From assembly GCA_002791835.1 (NCBI GenBank), contig PFNE01000021.1, positions 1-45,346 of the forward strand: a stretch of DNA of 45,346 nt. Reading direction: 5' to 3'. Shown one piece after another: positions 1 to 8,617 of the stretch (position 1 is the stretch's first letter; each line of letters starts with the position of its first letter). A program made the position numbers and the translations under genes. Source of the stretch: Alphaproteobacteria bacterium CG_4_10_14_0_8_um_filter_37_21 (lineage in GTDB: Bacteria > Pseudomonadota > Alphaproteobacteria > Paracaedibacterales > UBA11393). Below the pieces are notes generated by a model that was not told the DNA's origin, searched no databases, and saw only the letters and a program-made list of their open reading frames with translations.

Positions 1-96
1 CAATTTCCTTTTGATGCTAAAAGCAGCCTAATGTTTAATAAACTATCTCTTAATTTTGCTGCTTTCCTGTCCGAACAACCAGGACCACCTCAATGA
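1..96 (+). CDS. possible C-terminal tail of a gene cut by the window edge
   Basis: Reading frame 1 is open from the first base to a TGA at 94-96 and gives a 31-residue tail ending in SEQPGPPQ. It could be the end of a plus-strand gene that begins outside the window, just before the small secreted protein at 150. The tail is too short to recognise, and an open frame of this length in AT-rich DNA may be chance, so this is a weak call. Confidence 0.25.
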   Translation, partial: QFPFDAKSSLMFNKLSLNFAAFLSEQPGPPQ

Positions 97-149
97 TCGT
101 CTTTATTCGTTTCGCAGATATTAATTTATAAACCTAGGATTTTATTTTT

Positions 150-425
150 ATGAATATCGTACACTTAACGTTAGCAATCAGTATAACAACCGCTATTTTT
201 GCATCAGATGAACAAAATGACAGCCCAGATTATAATGAAGTTAACGTAGACGCTACAGGCGCACAAAACTTTTTACCAGATGCGCCTACTGAAGGCATTC
301 CCCTTGACCCATTGATTCAAAAAATTACTACTTTAAGACAATCAATGGTTGGCAAATCTCAAGAAGATAAAGATAAAATTGCTAAATCAATATTGGGGCT
401 TATAGTTGAATCTTTTAAAGATTAA
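150..425 (+). CDS. small secreted protein, function unknown
   Basis: This is a 91-residue protein. Its first 18 residues form a hydrophobic signal peptide that ends in IFA, followed by SDE, a plausible signal peptidase I site. The mature part is acidic and proline-rich (about residues 20-50), followed by a lysine-rich, probably helical end (about 55-91). No cysteines or known domain are visible. An AGGA lies about 10 bases before the ATG. The mature protein of about 73 residues would be periplasmic or exported. I do not recognise the family. Its start resembles that of the secreted coiled-coil protein at 27478-29073 (a signal peptide followed by A-S-D-E), but I see no further similarity. Confidence 0.6.
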   Translation: MNIVHLTLAISITTAIFASDEQNDSPDYNEVNVDATGAQNFLPDAPTEGIPLDPLIQKITTLRQSMVGKSQEDKDKIAKSILGLIVESFKD

Positions 426-442
426 AATTTGTAAACATTATT

Positions 443-473
443 GCGTAAGGCTTCTTACTTAACACGCTTTTTT
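443..473 (+). terminator. candidate terminator after the small secreted protein
   Basis: A GCGT/ACGC outer pairing (443-446 with 464-467), with an inner AAG/CTT, is followed directly by six T. An alternative small hairpin pairs GTAAG with CTTAC (445-458). The stem is weak, so this is tentative. It lies between convergent genes. Confidence 0.35.
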
Positions 474-481
474 AAAGAATA

Positions 482-1237
482 TTAAGCTTTTAGTGTTTTA
501 TACCACTGTGCAATGTAATTGGCAATTTTCATACAATGCTCCCTATCGCTAATAACATGATTAGCATTTGGCATAGGGCCCAGCTGCACAGGAGATTTTA
601 TTGTCTTCATAATTCTTGCTGCATGATGAAAAGGAATAACATCGTCATTTATGGAATGCATGCTTAATAAGGGTGCTGGCAAATGTGTCACACTTAATTC
701 AAAATATTGTTCAGCATCATCTAAAAACGTCGCATTCATTTTATATTTTTCCCCCATTACATCAAGGTTGCCAAACCCTTTACGCTTAACCTCCTCCAGT
801 GGCTGGTCAAAACGTCCTATGGTTTGTTTTGTTGTGTATGGTGCATTTAAGGTGACGATACCTTTTAAACTATTGAATTTTTGTGCTGCATATAAGCTGG
901 TAAGGCCGCCAAGGCTGTGGCCAATAAGTAAGCTTGCTTCCTGATAGTTTTCTTTTAAAAAATGATTAGCACTTAATATATCACCTATATTGTGTGATAC
1001 GCTAGATGTTGAAAAATCACCATCACTATCACCAATGCCGGTAAAGTCGAAGCGCAACATGGCAATGTCATGATGTGCCAATTGTTTGCTGATCACAAAA
1101 GCTGCTGTAATATCTTTAGAACAGGTAAAACAATGACAAAATATACCAAAACAAACAGGCGATTCTGGCAAGCTTAAACGGCCATGCAAAACATGACCAT
1201 CGCTATTTTTAAACGTAATTTTTTTCGTGGTGACCAT
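482..1237 (-). CDS. alpha/beta hydrolase
   Basis: This 251-residue protein has the alpha/beta hydrolase fold. The nucleophile elbow GHSLGG places the serine at about residue 108. The likely acid is D198 or D199 (NDDVIP) and the likely histidine is H227 (NANHVIS). A conserved FDFTGIGDSDG stretch at 63-73 precedes the elbow. The protein resembles the hydrolase half of the bifunctional hydrolase/OsmC proteins, but no OsmC domain follows, so it is a stand-alone cytoplasmic esterase or peptidase-like enzyme of unknown substrate. It starts 20 bases after the class II aldolase gene on the same strand and is probably cotranscribed with it. Confidence 0.85.
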   Translation of the reverse strand: MVTTKKITFKNSDGHVLHGRLSLPESPVCFGIFCHCFTCSKDITAAFVISKQLAHHDIAMLRFDFTGIGDSDGDFSTSSVSHNIGDILSANHFLKENYQEASLLIGHSLGGLTSLYAAQKFNSLKGIVTLNAPYTTKQTIGRFDQPLEEVKRKGFGNLDVMGEKYKMNATFLDDAEQYFELSVTHLPAPLLSMHSINDDVIPFHHAARIMKTIKSPVQLGPMPNANHVISDREHCMKIANYIAQWYKTLKA

Positions 1238-1257
1238 ACCCTTAGCACTTATCCAGA

Positions 1258-2094
1258 TTAAAGTTGTACTGCAACGTCCGCCGCAAAAGGTTTTTCATTA
1301 TATTCATGCTTTTCTATGAATTCTAACAATTTACCTGAAGGAAGCGCAATGGGTTCTGATTGGGCTTGCTTTCTACGTAAGCCACGAACCATTGCCTTCC
1401 ATTCTAAATCACAGTTTTTAATTTCCGGCGTTTGTTTGACCACTTTTTCACAAATTTCTTTTGAAATAATATCAAATTTTTGTCCCGATGAAAGAATCGC
1501 CATTTGAATTGCTGCCGTTTTTTCTAATGTATACATTGTACAAAATGCATCCTGCAAGTTTCGACCTGCCGTCAAAAACCCGTGATTACGCAGGATCATA
1601 ATATCTTTATCTCCCAAATCGCAGATAAGTGTTTTTTGTTCAGATTTTTCAATAGCAATACCTTCATAATCATGAAAAGCAATTTGGTTATAAAAGTGGC
1701 ACGCTTGTTGCGATATGGGCAACAAGCCATCGTTTAAAGAAGATAGGGCGACACCATTTGTGGAGTGAAAATGAACGATTGAATTAACGTTACGCCTATT
1801 TTTATATATAGTATGATGCATATTTTCGCCAGCGGGATTATAATTAAATTCATTGTTTCCAATAATTTTACCATCGACACGCACCTTTAACAGGTTATCA
1901 GGTGTAATTTCATCAAAAAGCAATCCAAATGGGTTGATAAGATAGCAGTCAGGCTCCTCAGGAAGGCGTACTGATATATGACCATAAATTAAGTCATCCC
2001 ATCCATATTGAACAGACAAATGATAGGCATCTGACAATTCTTGTCGTAACTTAGATTCTGAAGACGTTGAGGGAATTGCATTATAAAGCGACAT
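1258..2094 (-). CDS. class II aldolase/adducin family protein
   Basis: This 278-residue protein has the fold of FucA- and AraD-like metal-dependent aldolases and epimerases. The zinc ligands appear as HFH (H108, H110) and the histidine of RNHG (H171). A PAGE motif places the catalytic acid at about E90. The long C-terminal part (about 215-278) matches the adducin-like branch found in many proteobacteria, whose substrate is not known. It is probably cytoplasmic. It is the first gene of a likely two-gene operon with the alpha/beta hydrolase. The 169-base gap upstream is very AT-rich and should carry the promoter, but I could not pick a convincing one. Confidence 0.88.
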   Translation of the reverse strand: MSLYNAIPSTSSESKLRQELSDAYHLSVQYGWDDLIYGHISVRLPEEPDCYLINPFGLLFDEITPDNLLKVRVDGKIIGNNEFNYNPAGENMHHTIYKNRRNVNSIVHFHSTNGVALSSLNDGLLPISQQACHFYNQIAFHDYEGIAIEKSEQKTLICDLGDKDIMILRNHGFLTAGRNLQDAFCTMYTLEKTAAIQMAILSSGQKFDIISKEICEKVVKQTPEIKNCDLEWKAMVRGLRRKQAQSEPIALPSGKLLEFIEKHEYNEKPFAADVAVQL

Positions 2095-2263
2095 TAAATA
2101 GCTAAAAAAAGAGCACCTAAACTTAGCCTAGGATAAAAAGTGTTAATAAAAAGTTAACAAAACAAACAAAAACGAAATAAATCTCAATTTTTTGAAAAAT
2201 TTTATCTATGAGGCATTATTTTGATACTAAGCAACGTCAGATCTATTTATAAAATACTTCATA

Positions 2264-3517
2264 TTAACTGGGTACCCTTGTCATAAAGGCTGGTATATTC
2301 TTACCAAATCCAATCAGTTCTTCATCTGGCATAGATTCTATAACAACCTGCTGCTTAATTGGTTGTTGTTTTTTGACAATATTATTTTTTTCTATACGTT
2401 TTTTTTCAAAAGTAAGTTCTTCAATTTTGCGGCCAATAAGAAGTTCTACATTTTCAAGCGCCAATTTATCTTTTGGTGTCACAAAAGTGTATGCCCTACC
2501 TTTGTTGCCTGCACGACCTGTTCGCCCTATTCTATGAACGTAGCTATCTGCATTTATTGGAATATCATAATTAATCACAACTTCTAAATCTTGGATGTCT
2601 AAGCCACGTGCAACAACATCGCTGGCAACTAAAATAGTGGCTTCACCATTTTTAAACATTTCTAATGTTTGGTTACGCTGCATTTGCGTTAAATCGCCGT
2701 GCGTTGCAACAGCGTAAATACCCAGCTTATTAACAGAGCGCACAACATCATCGATATCACGCTTTCTGTTGCAAAAAATAACACCCTTTTTTTCTTTTTC
2801 TCGTTTTAATACATGTTCTAAAATTTGTGTTTTTTCATGTAGCGATACTTTGCAAACAAATTGTTCGATTGTTTCTGCCGCTTGATTAACAGCCTCAACG
2901 CTGATACGTTGCGGGTTAATCAGATATTTGTTACCAAGTTTTTCAATTTCATCTGTAAAGGTGGCGCTTAATAAAACTGTTTGCTTATAATTTGGCAGTA
3001 GCTGCACAAGCCTATCAATCGCGGGTATGAATCCCATATCTAACATGCGATCAGCTTCATCAATAATAAGTGAGTGTATATCATGCAGCATAATTTTATT
3101 GCGTTCATGCAGATCCATCAAACGACCAGGGGTTGCGATAACAAGATCAACTCCTTTTGACAGTGCACGTTCTTGCAAAATATTAGATTCGCCACCAACA
3201 AGCGCCACAGCTTTTAATGCATTATTTTTATTAAAACGTTGAAATTCTTCATAGACCTGCGTTGCAAGCTCTCGTGTTGGCTCTAAAATCAAAATACGGG
3301 GTAATTTTTCGCGCTTTCTTGCGTGCAATAAATAGTCGATCGCAGGCAGTAAAAACGCACCTGTTTTACCGGTTCCAGTTTGTGCTGATGCCATAACATC
3401 TGAATTACGCAAAAACCTAGGAATTACCATAAATTGCACAGGCGTTGGTATTTTAAAGCCAACGCTTAATAAATGGTCCACCAAAGGGGCCGATAATCCA
3501 AGATTAGCAAATGACAT
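2264..3517 (-). CDS. rhlE: DEAD-box ATP-dependent RNA helicase, RhlE-like
   Basis: This 417-residue protein carries the full DEAD-box set in order: motif I AQTGTGKT (45-52), Ia PTRELA (80-85), Ib TPGR (129-132), II DEAD (153-156), III SAT (184-186), V near DVVARGLDI (300-308) and VI HRIGRTGR (328-335). The Q-motif region F..LGL...IPTPVQ is at the start. The short basic tail (about 365-417) lacks the long RNA-binding extensions of DeaD or DbpA, which favours the RhlE group. The expected role is remodelling RNA during ribosome assembly or mRNA decay in the cytoplasm. It appears to be monocistronic. The exact paralogue assignment is less sure than the family. Confidence 0.92.
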   Translation of the reverse strand: MSFANLGLSAPLVDHLLSVGFKIPTPVQFMVIPRFLRNSDVMASAQTGTGKTGAFLLPAIDYLLHARKREKLPRILILEPTRELATQVYEEFQRFNKNNALKAVALVGGESNILQERALSKGVDLVIATPGRLMDLHERNKIMLHDIHSLIIDEADRMLDMGFIPAIDRLVQLLPNYKQTVLLSATFTDEIEKLGNKYLINPQRISVEAVNQAAETIEQFVCKVSLHEKTQILEHVLKREKEKKGVIFCNRKRDIDDVVRSVNKLGIYAVATHGDLTQMQRNQTLEMFKNGEATILVASDVVARGLDIQDLEVVINYDIPINADSYVHRIGRTGRAGNKGRAYTFVTPKDKLALENVELLIGRKIEELTFEKKRIEKNNIVKKQQPIKQQVVIESMPDEELIGFGKNIPAFMTRVPS

Positions 3518-3707
3518 TCATATTCTTAAGTAAAAGGGTTTTCAATGTTAATCAGTGTATCATAGTTTGTAAAATATAGTATTTTTTATTTTACTTCCTG
3601 TAACGACTGTATTTTTACAGATTTATCAGTAAGCAGACAGGCGAAGCAAAGTATACTGCCTTTTAGGATGAACGATCTTAAACTTGGATCAGCTGCATCT
3701 ATATGAT

Positions 3708-4100
3708 CTAGCCGTTGTAGTTGCTAAGGAAGTCAGGGCAGTGATGATATCTCTCGATATAGTGGTTTGATGCACCAGAAACAGCTGGAACAAAATTCGG
3801 GGCTTCAGGATTTAGCTTACTATAATGAAATCTAGCAAAAACCTTAAGCGGGGTATCCGTATCCGCCTCCAAAAATTTGTAAACGATCTGTTGTGCACTA
3901 CTTAACTTTACAGCATCCTCTTCTAAGGGGTTAAAAATGCTTACCACTTTCAAGGCGACTTCTTCATAACTATTCCATTCAGGGCTATCAATCAATCGCG
4001 CAGTGTAATTTGCATTATATGCGTTGCTTTCAGCAGCCTGCCCTTGATAGCAAAAAAATAATGTTGCTACAAACATAGGTAATATTTTTATAAAATTCAT
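3708..4100 (-). CDS. small secreted protein, function unknown
   Basis: This is a 130-residue protein. Residues 1-22 form a signal peptide (positively charged start, hydrophobic core, GQAA end) with a probable cut near AQA/AES. The mature part of about 108 residues has one cysteine near the end (HHCPDF), few charges, and mixed aromatic residues and prolines. No known domain is recognised. It stands alone between the helicase and the glutathione transferase, with more than 130 bases on either side, so it probably has its own promoter. It could be a periplasmic protein or an exported host-interaction factor; nothing in the sequence decides between these. Confidence 0.65.
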   Translation of the reverse strand: MNFIKILPMFVATLFFCYQGQAAESNAYNANYTARLIDSPEWNSYEEVALKVVSIFNPLEEDAVKLSSAQQIVYKFLEADTDTPLKVFARFHYSKLNPEAPNFVPAVSGASNHYIERYHHCPDFLSNYNG

Positions 4101-4232
4101 AGTCTATCCCGAACATAAAATTTTTATTAAATATACTTTTTATTTTATACAAAAAATCCAAAGCCTTGCAAGATATTTTTTTGACCGGTATATTAAGATG
4201 CGTTAGACATATCTTAACAGGCTAAATACTGC

Positions 4233-4910
4233 CTAAAAATCAAGTTCGCTATAGTGTGGCTCGGGTAAAAAACCAGGCACTTTATCTGTTAAAAAGGCCC
4301 TAAAGGATGGTCGTGATTTTACACGTACATACCATGCTTTTGCTTGTGGGTGGCGATCCCAGATAATATCACCAAAATAATCAACCATCGACAAATGCGC
4401 AGCTGCTGTAATATCGCTTAAAGAAAACTCTTCACCTGACAACCAGTTACGACGCTCCGTTAGCCAGGCTATATACTGCAAATGATAATCTAATGCTTTT
4501 TTAGCAGAGCGTAAGGTTTGCGAATTAGGGGAATTCATACCACTATTTCGACTAAATCTTTGTATCACTTTTGCAACAAAAAGTGGGTAAGACACTTCCA
4601 TATAAAATTTTTTATCAAACCAGGCCATCAAACGACGTGTTTCAACTTTTTGTGCCAAGTCATCGCCCAGAAGCGGTGTTTGTGGAAAGGCTTCCTCTAG
4701 ATACTCTACTATAACAGAATCATCAGGTATAATAGCACCATTTATGTCAACTAAAATTGGGACCGTACCCGCTGCATTCATTTGCAATAAAGTTGTATTT
4801 TCTTTCCAGAAGGTTTCAACTTGTTCGGTAAAATCCATTTTTTTTTCATACATTAAATGACGTATTTTTCTTGAAAATGGACAAAGTGTATAGTGATAAA
4901 GAATGCGCAT
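4233..4910 (-). CDS. glutathione S-transferase family protein
   Basis: This 225-residue protein has an N-terminal thioredoxin fold (1-78) with C10-P-F-S, the VP cis-proline (50-51) and DDS near 63-65, all typical of glutathione-binding sites. An all-helical C-terminal domain (about 88-210) includes the SDITAA segment seen in GSTs. It probably acts as a cytoplasmic glutathione-dependent transferase or reductase with unknown substrate. It is divergent from uppP, with 74 bases between the starts that must hold both promoters. Confidence 0.88.
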   Translation of the reverse strand: MRILYHYTLCPFSRKIRHLMYEKKMDFTEQVETFWKENTTLLQMNAAGTVPILVDINGAIIPDDSVIVEYLEEAFPQTPLLGDDLAQKVETRRLMAWFDKKFYMEVSYPLFVAKVIQRFSRNSGMNSPNSQTLRSAKKALDYHLQYIAWLTERRNWLSGEEFSLSDITAAAHLSMVDYFGDIIWDRHPQAKAWYVRVKSRPSFRAFLTDKVPGFLPEPHYSELDF

Positions 4911-4984
4911 AGTCTATTTTAAAAAAACGGGTTACAATGATTTAAGCTTAATTTTAATCATATCATATTTTTAAAGATTGTTTA

Positions 4985-5791
4985 ATGACGTATTATTTAT
5001 TATTCCTTTGCCTTGCCCAAGGTATTACAGAATTTTTGCCCGTTAGTTCCTCAGCACACATGATGATGGTCAACCAGTGGTTTAGTATTGAAAAACATGA
5101 CGCCTCTTTATATGTTGGTCTACATATTGGCACATTATTATCTATCACAGCGTTTTACGTCAAAGATATTATCGTTTTGGTGCTGGCCTTTATTCGGGGC
5201 AGCTTTTGTCCAAACAAACGCAATAACAATGATTTCAACATGGCCCTTTGCCTGTTAATTGCAACTATGCCCGCCATTATAGTTGGATTCTTCATAAAAC
5301 CCTACCTTGCGCACATTCAAGACAACCTATTAATTATTGCCTGTAGCAGCATCACATTTGGCGGCCTACTAGCCTTTATTGACCATTACACTGCCTTAGA
5401 ACATGATACAATGACAAAAAAACGTGCTATTTTAATTGGCCTAAGTCAATTGTTAGCTTTTTTTCCAGGTGGTAGCCGTCTAGGCACAACAATTACTGCT
5501 GCGCGTATGTTGGGTATATCTCGCCTTGCTTCTTTTCATTTTTCAATGTTGCTGTCTATTCCTGTTGTCTTAGGTGCCTCTGTCCTTATGGGGTATGACG
5601 CTTATCAATGCGGGACAGTATTTGTAAACAAAACATTAGCAACAGTCGTTTTAACAACTTTTATTTTAGGTATGACAACGCTCTTTATCATAAATAAATT
5701 TATAGATCGCATTGGATTTTCTATTTTTGGCATCTACAGAATTTTATTTGGTAGCGGCATTTTATTATGGATATTTATAACAAAACTATAG
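4985..5791 (+). CDS. uppP: undecaprenyl-diphosphatase
   Basis: This 268-residue integral membrane protein recycles undecaprenyl pyrophosphate to the monophosphate carrier used for peptidoglycan and O-antigen synthesis. The first family signature QGITEFLPVSSSAH lies at 12-25, with E16 and H25. The second is PGGSRLGTT at 161-169, keeping the key R165. Family members usually read PG-x-SRSGAT, so the leucine after the arginine and the extra threonine are mild deviations. About eight hydrophobic segments are visible and the length is normal. It is transcribed alone in the direction of rpoH. Confidence 0.95.
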   Translation: MTYYLLFLCLAQGITEFLPVSSSAHMMMVNQWFSIEKHDASLYVGLHIGTLLSITAFYVKDIIVLVLAFIRGSFCPNKRNNNDFNMALCLLIATMPAIIVGFFIKPYLAHIQDNLLIIACSSITFGGLLAFIDHYTALEHDTMTKKRAILIGLSQLLAFFPGGSRLGTTITAARMLGISRLASFHFSMLLSIPVVLGASVLMGYDAYQCGTVFVNKTLATVVLTTFILGMTTLFIINKFIDRIGFSIFGIYRILFGSGILLWIFITKL

Positions 5792-6072
5792 ATAACCAGA
5801 CCATCAGCATCATGAAACGAGGAACGTGACGAACTGTAGGATATCAAAGCTATTCTTTAATCAAAAGATACTAAACTTAATTAGTGTTCATAAGAAAAAA
5901 AGAGCGCTTTTATCCACCCTAATTGGAATAGACACCACAATTACTATGACCCGCAACCTAAGCCGCGTGCAAAGTCTTCACCCCTTTTTAAGATGAAGTA
6001 GATATAGCAGCATTAACGAAACATTAAGATTTTCAAGTGTACGATAAGGCATCATTGCAATTATAGGTATGC

Positions 6073-6963
6073 ATGTTTTTTGACGCCAAAGATCTTGACC
6101 AAACATATGTTCATAAATTCATGCACTTTAAAATGCTGTCTAAAAATGAAGAGGAGCATTTAGCAAAAGAATGGCGGGAATACCGTAATGAGGATGCCCT
6201 ACACACCTTAATAAAGGCTTATACACGGTTAGTTGTTGGCATGGCTTGCAAACTTAAAAGATATGGTATTCCCATTGCTGATCTTATACAAGAAGGCAAT
6301 ATTGGTCTGATTACTGCAGCTGAAAAATTTAACCCTAAAGAGCACCATAATGCACGCTTTTCAACCTACGCAAGATGGTGGATAAAGGCGTCTCAGCAAA
6401 AATATATTCTACAAAATTGGTCTATAGTACGTATGGGCATGACCACAAACAACAAACAGCTTTTTTTCAATTTAGATCGTTTAAAAACGCAATTATTTAG
6501 CATCACAACAGACCACTTGGAAGAGCATCAAGCGCAAGAAATAGCAGACACTCTAGAAATTTCTACCAATGAAGTCTCTGAAATGGAAAAAAGGCTAAAT
6601 GCAGCTGATTTATCCCTAAACGCCATCGTTAAAAATGCAGATGGCAGAAATAAAGAAACATTAGAAGATTTTATTCCTGATACAGACACGACACAAGAAG
6701 AAAAATGCTCTCAAAGTGAAATACAAGGTGTTATTAACAAAACATTATACAGCGCCCTAAATATATTAAGTGAGAGAGACCGCTACATCATAGAACATGT
6801 TTACTTAAAAGACCCAGGCATGAACCTCTCAGAAGTTGGGAAAAAATTGGGCATATCACGTGAAAGATCGCGGCAACTATCAAAACGCGCCCTTCGTAAA
6901 ATGCACTACTTTCTAACACACACAGAACATGTTTCACCACGCGATTTGAAAACAACTTATTAG
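6073..6963 (+). CDS. rpoH: RNA polymerase sigma-32 (heat-shock) factor, RpoH-like
   Basis: This 296-residue sigma-70 family factor has regions 2.1-2.4 (about 45-125, including DLIQEGNIGL and FSTYARWWIKA) and region 4 (about 222-285, with a helix-turn-helix around LSEVGKKLGISRERSRQL). The RpoH-type segment between regions 2 and 3 is recognisable as KQLFFNL at about 134-140. The expected role is directing RNA polymerase to chaperone and protease genes. The RpoH box usually reads QRKLFFNLR; here it reads NNKQLFFNLD. An overlapping ATG four bases upstream is in another frame and stops at once, so the ATG at 6073 is used. The gene stands alone after 281 bases without another gene. Confidence 0.88.
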   Translation: MFFDAKDLDQTYVHKFMHFKMLSKNEEEHLAKEWREYRNEDALHTLIKAYTRLVVGMACKLKRYGIPIADLIQEGNIGLITAAEKFNPKEHHNARFSTYARWWIKASQQKYILQNWSIVRMGMTTNNKQLFFNLDRLKTQLFSITTDHLEEHQAQEIADTLEISTNEVSEMEKRLNAADLSLNAIVKNADGRNKETLEDFIPDTDTTQEEKCSQSEIQGVINKTLYSALNILSERDRYIIEHVYLKDPGMNLSEVGKKLGISRERSRQLSKRALRKMHYFLTHTEHVSPRDLKTTY

Positions 6964-7021
6964 TTGTTATACACACTTTAGATTGCTACTCTTTAACCAT
7001 TAAGCCTTTACGCATACTTAC

Positions 7022-7672
7022 ATGTTTAAGAAAATAATAAAGCACACGATAACACAAAATATAATTGCTTATTTAGGTGCCAAGTTTATTAAATTCATTT
7101 ATAAAACAACACAGTGGAATTTTATTAATTTGGAAATTTTAAATACAGCCCTAACATCAAATCGGCCCGTTATCGTTTGTTGCTGGCATCAACGTTTACT
7201 AATGATACCCAGTTTTTGGCATTTTGAACGCAACACATCGGTATTACTTTCCAGCCATTCTGACGGCCTGCTTATCAGCAAGGTATTAAAGCACTTTAAG
7301 GTAGATTCTATATATGGGTCTTCAACACGGGGCGGTGATAAAGCCGCCCTTCAAATTATTAGAAAGCTTAAAAAAGGTGGCGTTATTGGCATTACACCTG
7401 ACGGCCCAAAAGGGCCTAATCAAGTGGCAAGTCTTGGTGTTGCACAACTTGCATATTTATCAAAAGCGATCATTGTTCCAATAGCATACAGTGTCAAAAA
7501 GCATAAAAAACTAAGATCTTGGGATCAGTTCATGATCCCCCTGCCCTTCTCAAAAGGCAGGTTCTGTTCTGGTGATATTATTGATGCAAAAAACTTTAAA
7601 AGTGTAGATGTATTGTTAAACAAAATTCAATCTGATTTAGATAGCGTCACATGTACGGCTGACGCTTGTTAA
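7022..7672 (+). CDS. DUF374 lysophospholipid acyltransferase family protein
   Basis: This 216-residue protein has the acyltransferase pattern of the DUF374 family: WHQRLL (55-60), SSHSDG (77-82), GSSTRGG (99-105) and TPDGPKGP (125-132). These correspond to the four acyltransferase blocks, with H79 and D81 as the likely H-x-D catalytic pair. The family is membrane-associated and is thought to acylate lipid A or lysophospholipids. A hydrophobic stretch near residues 10-27 would anchor it to the inner membrane. It lies 58 bases after rpoH on the same strand. The exact lipid substrate cannot be read from the sequence. Confidence 0.85.
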   Translation: MFKKIIKHTITQNIIAYLGAKFIKFIYKTTQWNFINLEILNTALTSNRPVIVCCWHQRLLMIPSFWHFERNTSVLLSSHSDGLLISKVLKHFKVDSIYGSSTRGGDKAALQIIRKLKKGGVIGITPDGPKGPNQVASLGVAQLAYLSKAIIVPIAYSVKKHKKLRSWDQFMIPLPFSKGRFCSGDIIDAKNFKSVDVLLNKIQSDLDSVTCTADAC

Positions 7673-8152
7673 ACACATGTACACTGAATTTACGAAGATT
7701 GTAGTGATACTGAAATTTTTCCCTAGGAGAACCGAAGGGTATTGATCCCCTTTTTTACGTATAGTTCTTGTCTGATGGGCCACCGTGATTCCCACAAAAT
7801 TAAAAGCCACCGCCACCTCCACCACAAAGCTACAATCACCCCGTTTCTCAAAAACTCTTAAAAAAAGTTAATAAAGATACGGTGCTAGACTATAAAATCC
7901 TGCACAGAGCATGTATACTGAACTCGATATCTGAGTTTTATAAACATGTAATAGGTTCGAGGGTGTTATTCCCATATCTTTTTGTATGGGTATGATTGTC
8001 GCCAAGATGTCTCAACATTACATCTCTACCTCCGAGTCAACAACCCTCAATTATTAAGATATCATCTAAACGTTAATAATCTATTAAGACGGGCACGTAT
8101 ATTTTATGGTGCTAACTTTGTTTCAACAAAATCAGCTATGCTAACGAATTAT
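7673..8152. other. 480-base gap with a terminator candidate and a palindrome
   Basis: No convincing gene lies here. The gap holds the terminator candidate at 7735-7756, a TATAAA with a poor upstream partner near 7870-7900, and an inverted repeat AACTC-GATATCT-GAGTT at 7922-7938. The sequence around 7675-7690 (catgtacactgaat) recurs in altered form just before that palindrome (catgtatactgaac, 7911-7924). The frame of the downstream DUF6314 gene stays open back to a TTG at 7982, but that extension does not look like the family. Confidence 0.5.
7735..7756 (+). terminator. candidate terminator after the DUF374 gene
   Basis: An AAGGG/CCCTT stem with an eight-base loop is followed by a run of T (to 7756). 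The stem is only five pairs, so efficiency is uncertain, but its position about 60 bases after the stop codon fits. Confidence 0.4.
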
Positions 8153-8617
8153 ATGAAAAAAAAGCAATTACTATTAGCCAAAACCACTTTTCAAGGTGCA
8201 TTTTATTTCACACGCTTTGTCACCAACCCTAAAATTATCATGACCGGGTCTGCAGTTTTTTCAACAACATGCAGGGACGTGTCTTATAAAGAAAATGGTT
8301 TTTATACATTAAATGGTAAAAAACAAACCTGCTACCAACACCAAACATTCCTCTTCACACAAGACAGTATCATCATTATAAATAGCAAGGGGGAAACCTT
8401 ACATACATTCAATATTGCGGATGATAATACAGATTTAAAAGATACCCACATATGTAAACATGATCGCTACGCAATTGACATAAACATACAATCAAATAAC
8501 GATTTCACGATTTCTTATCGTGTTAATGGGCCTAAAAAAAAGTACAATATAACCACAAGGTATAGAAGACTCAAAAAGGATCACGTTATAAATCTGCTGC
8601 TTTTAACTGAAAATTAA
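8153..8617 (+). CDS. DUF6314 family protein
   Basis: With the start at the ATG at 8153 the protein has 154 residues, close to the usual length of this alphaproteobacterial family. It shows the family pattern: an opening F-x-G-x-F stretch, G-S-A-x-F, Y-x-E-N-G, then a late H-x-C-x-x-D-x-Y motif (HICKHDRY), and an ending close to V-x-GP-x-K-x-Y-x-I-x-TRY-R-R. It is probably a small all-beta, lipocalin-like barrel; the function is unknown. The frame is open back to TTG 7982, and ATG 8138 is an alternative start. No strong ribosome site decides between them. Its last 32 bases overlap the end of the convergent GspE-type gene. Confidence 0.72.
   Translation: MKKKQLLLAKTTFQGAFYFTRFVTNPKIIMTGSAVFSTTCRDVSYKENGFYTLNGKKQTCYQHQTFLFTQDSIIIINSKGETLHTFNIADDNTDLKDTHICKHDRYAIDINIQSNNDFTISYRVNGPKKKYNITTRYRRLKKDHVINLLLLTEN

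Noticed and set aside
7637-7825. Possible transposase fragment on the minus strand after the DUF374 gene
   Set aside because: A short T-R-T-I-R-like stretch faintly recalls transposase ends, but no inverted repeats, target duplication or further coding remnants are seen.
7982-8152. Upstream extension of the DUF6314 gene to TTG 7982
   Set aside because: The extra 57 residues do not fit the family and no ribosome site precedes the TTG.
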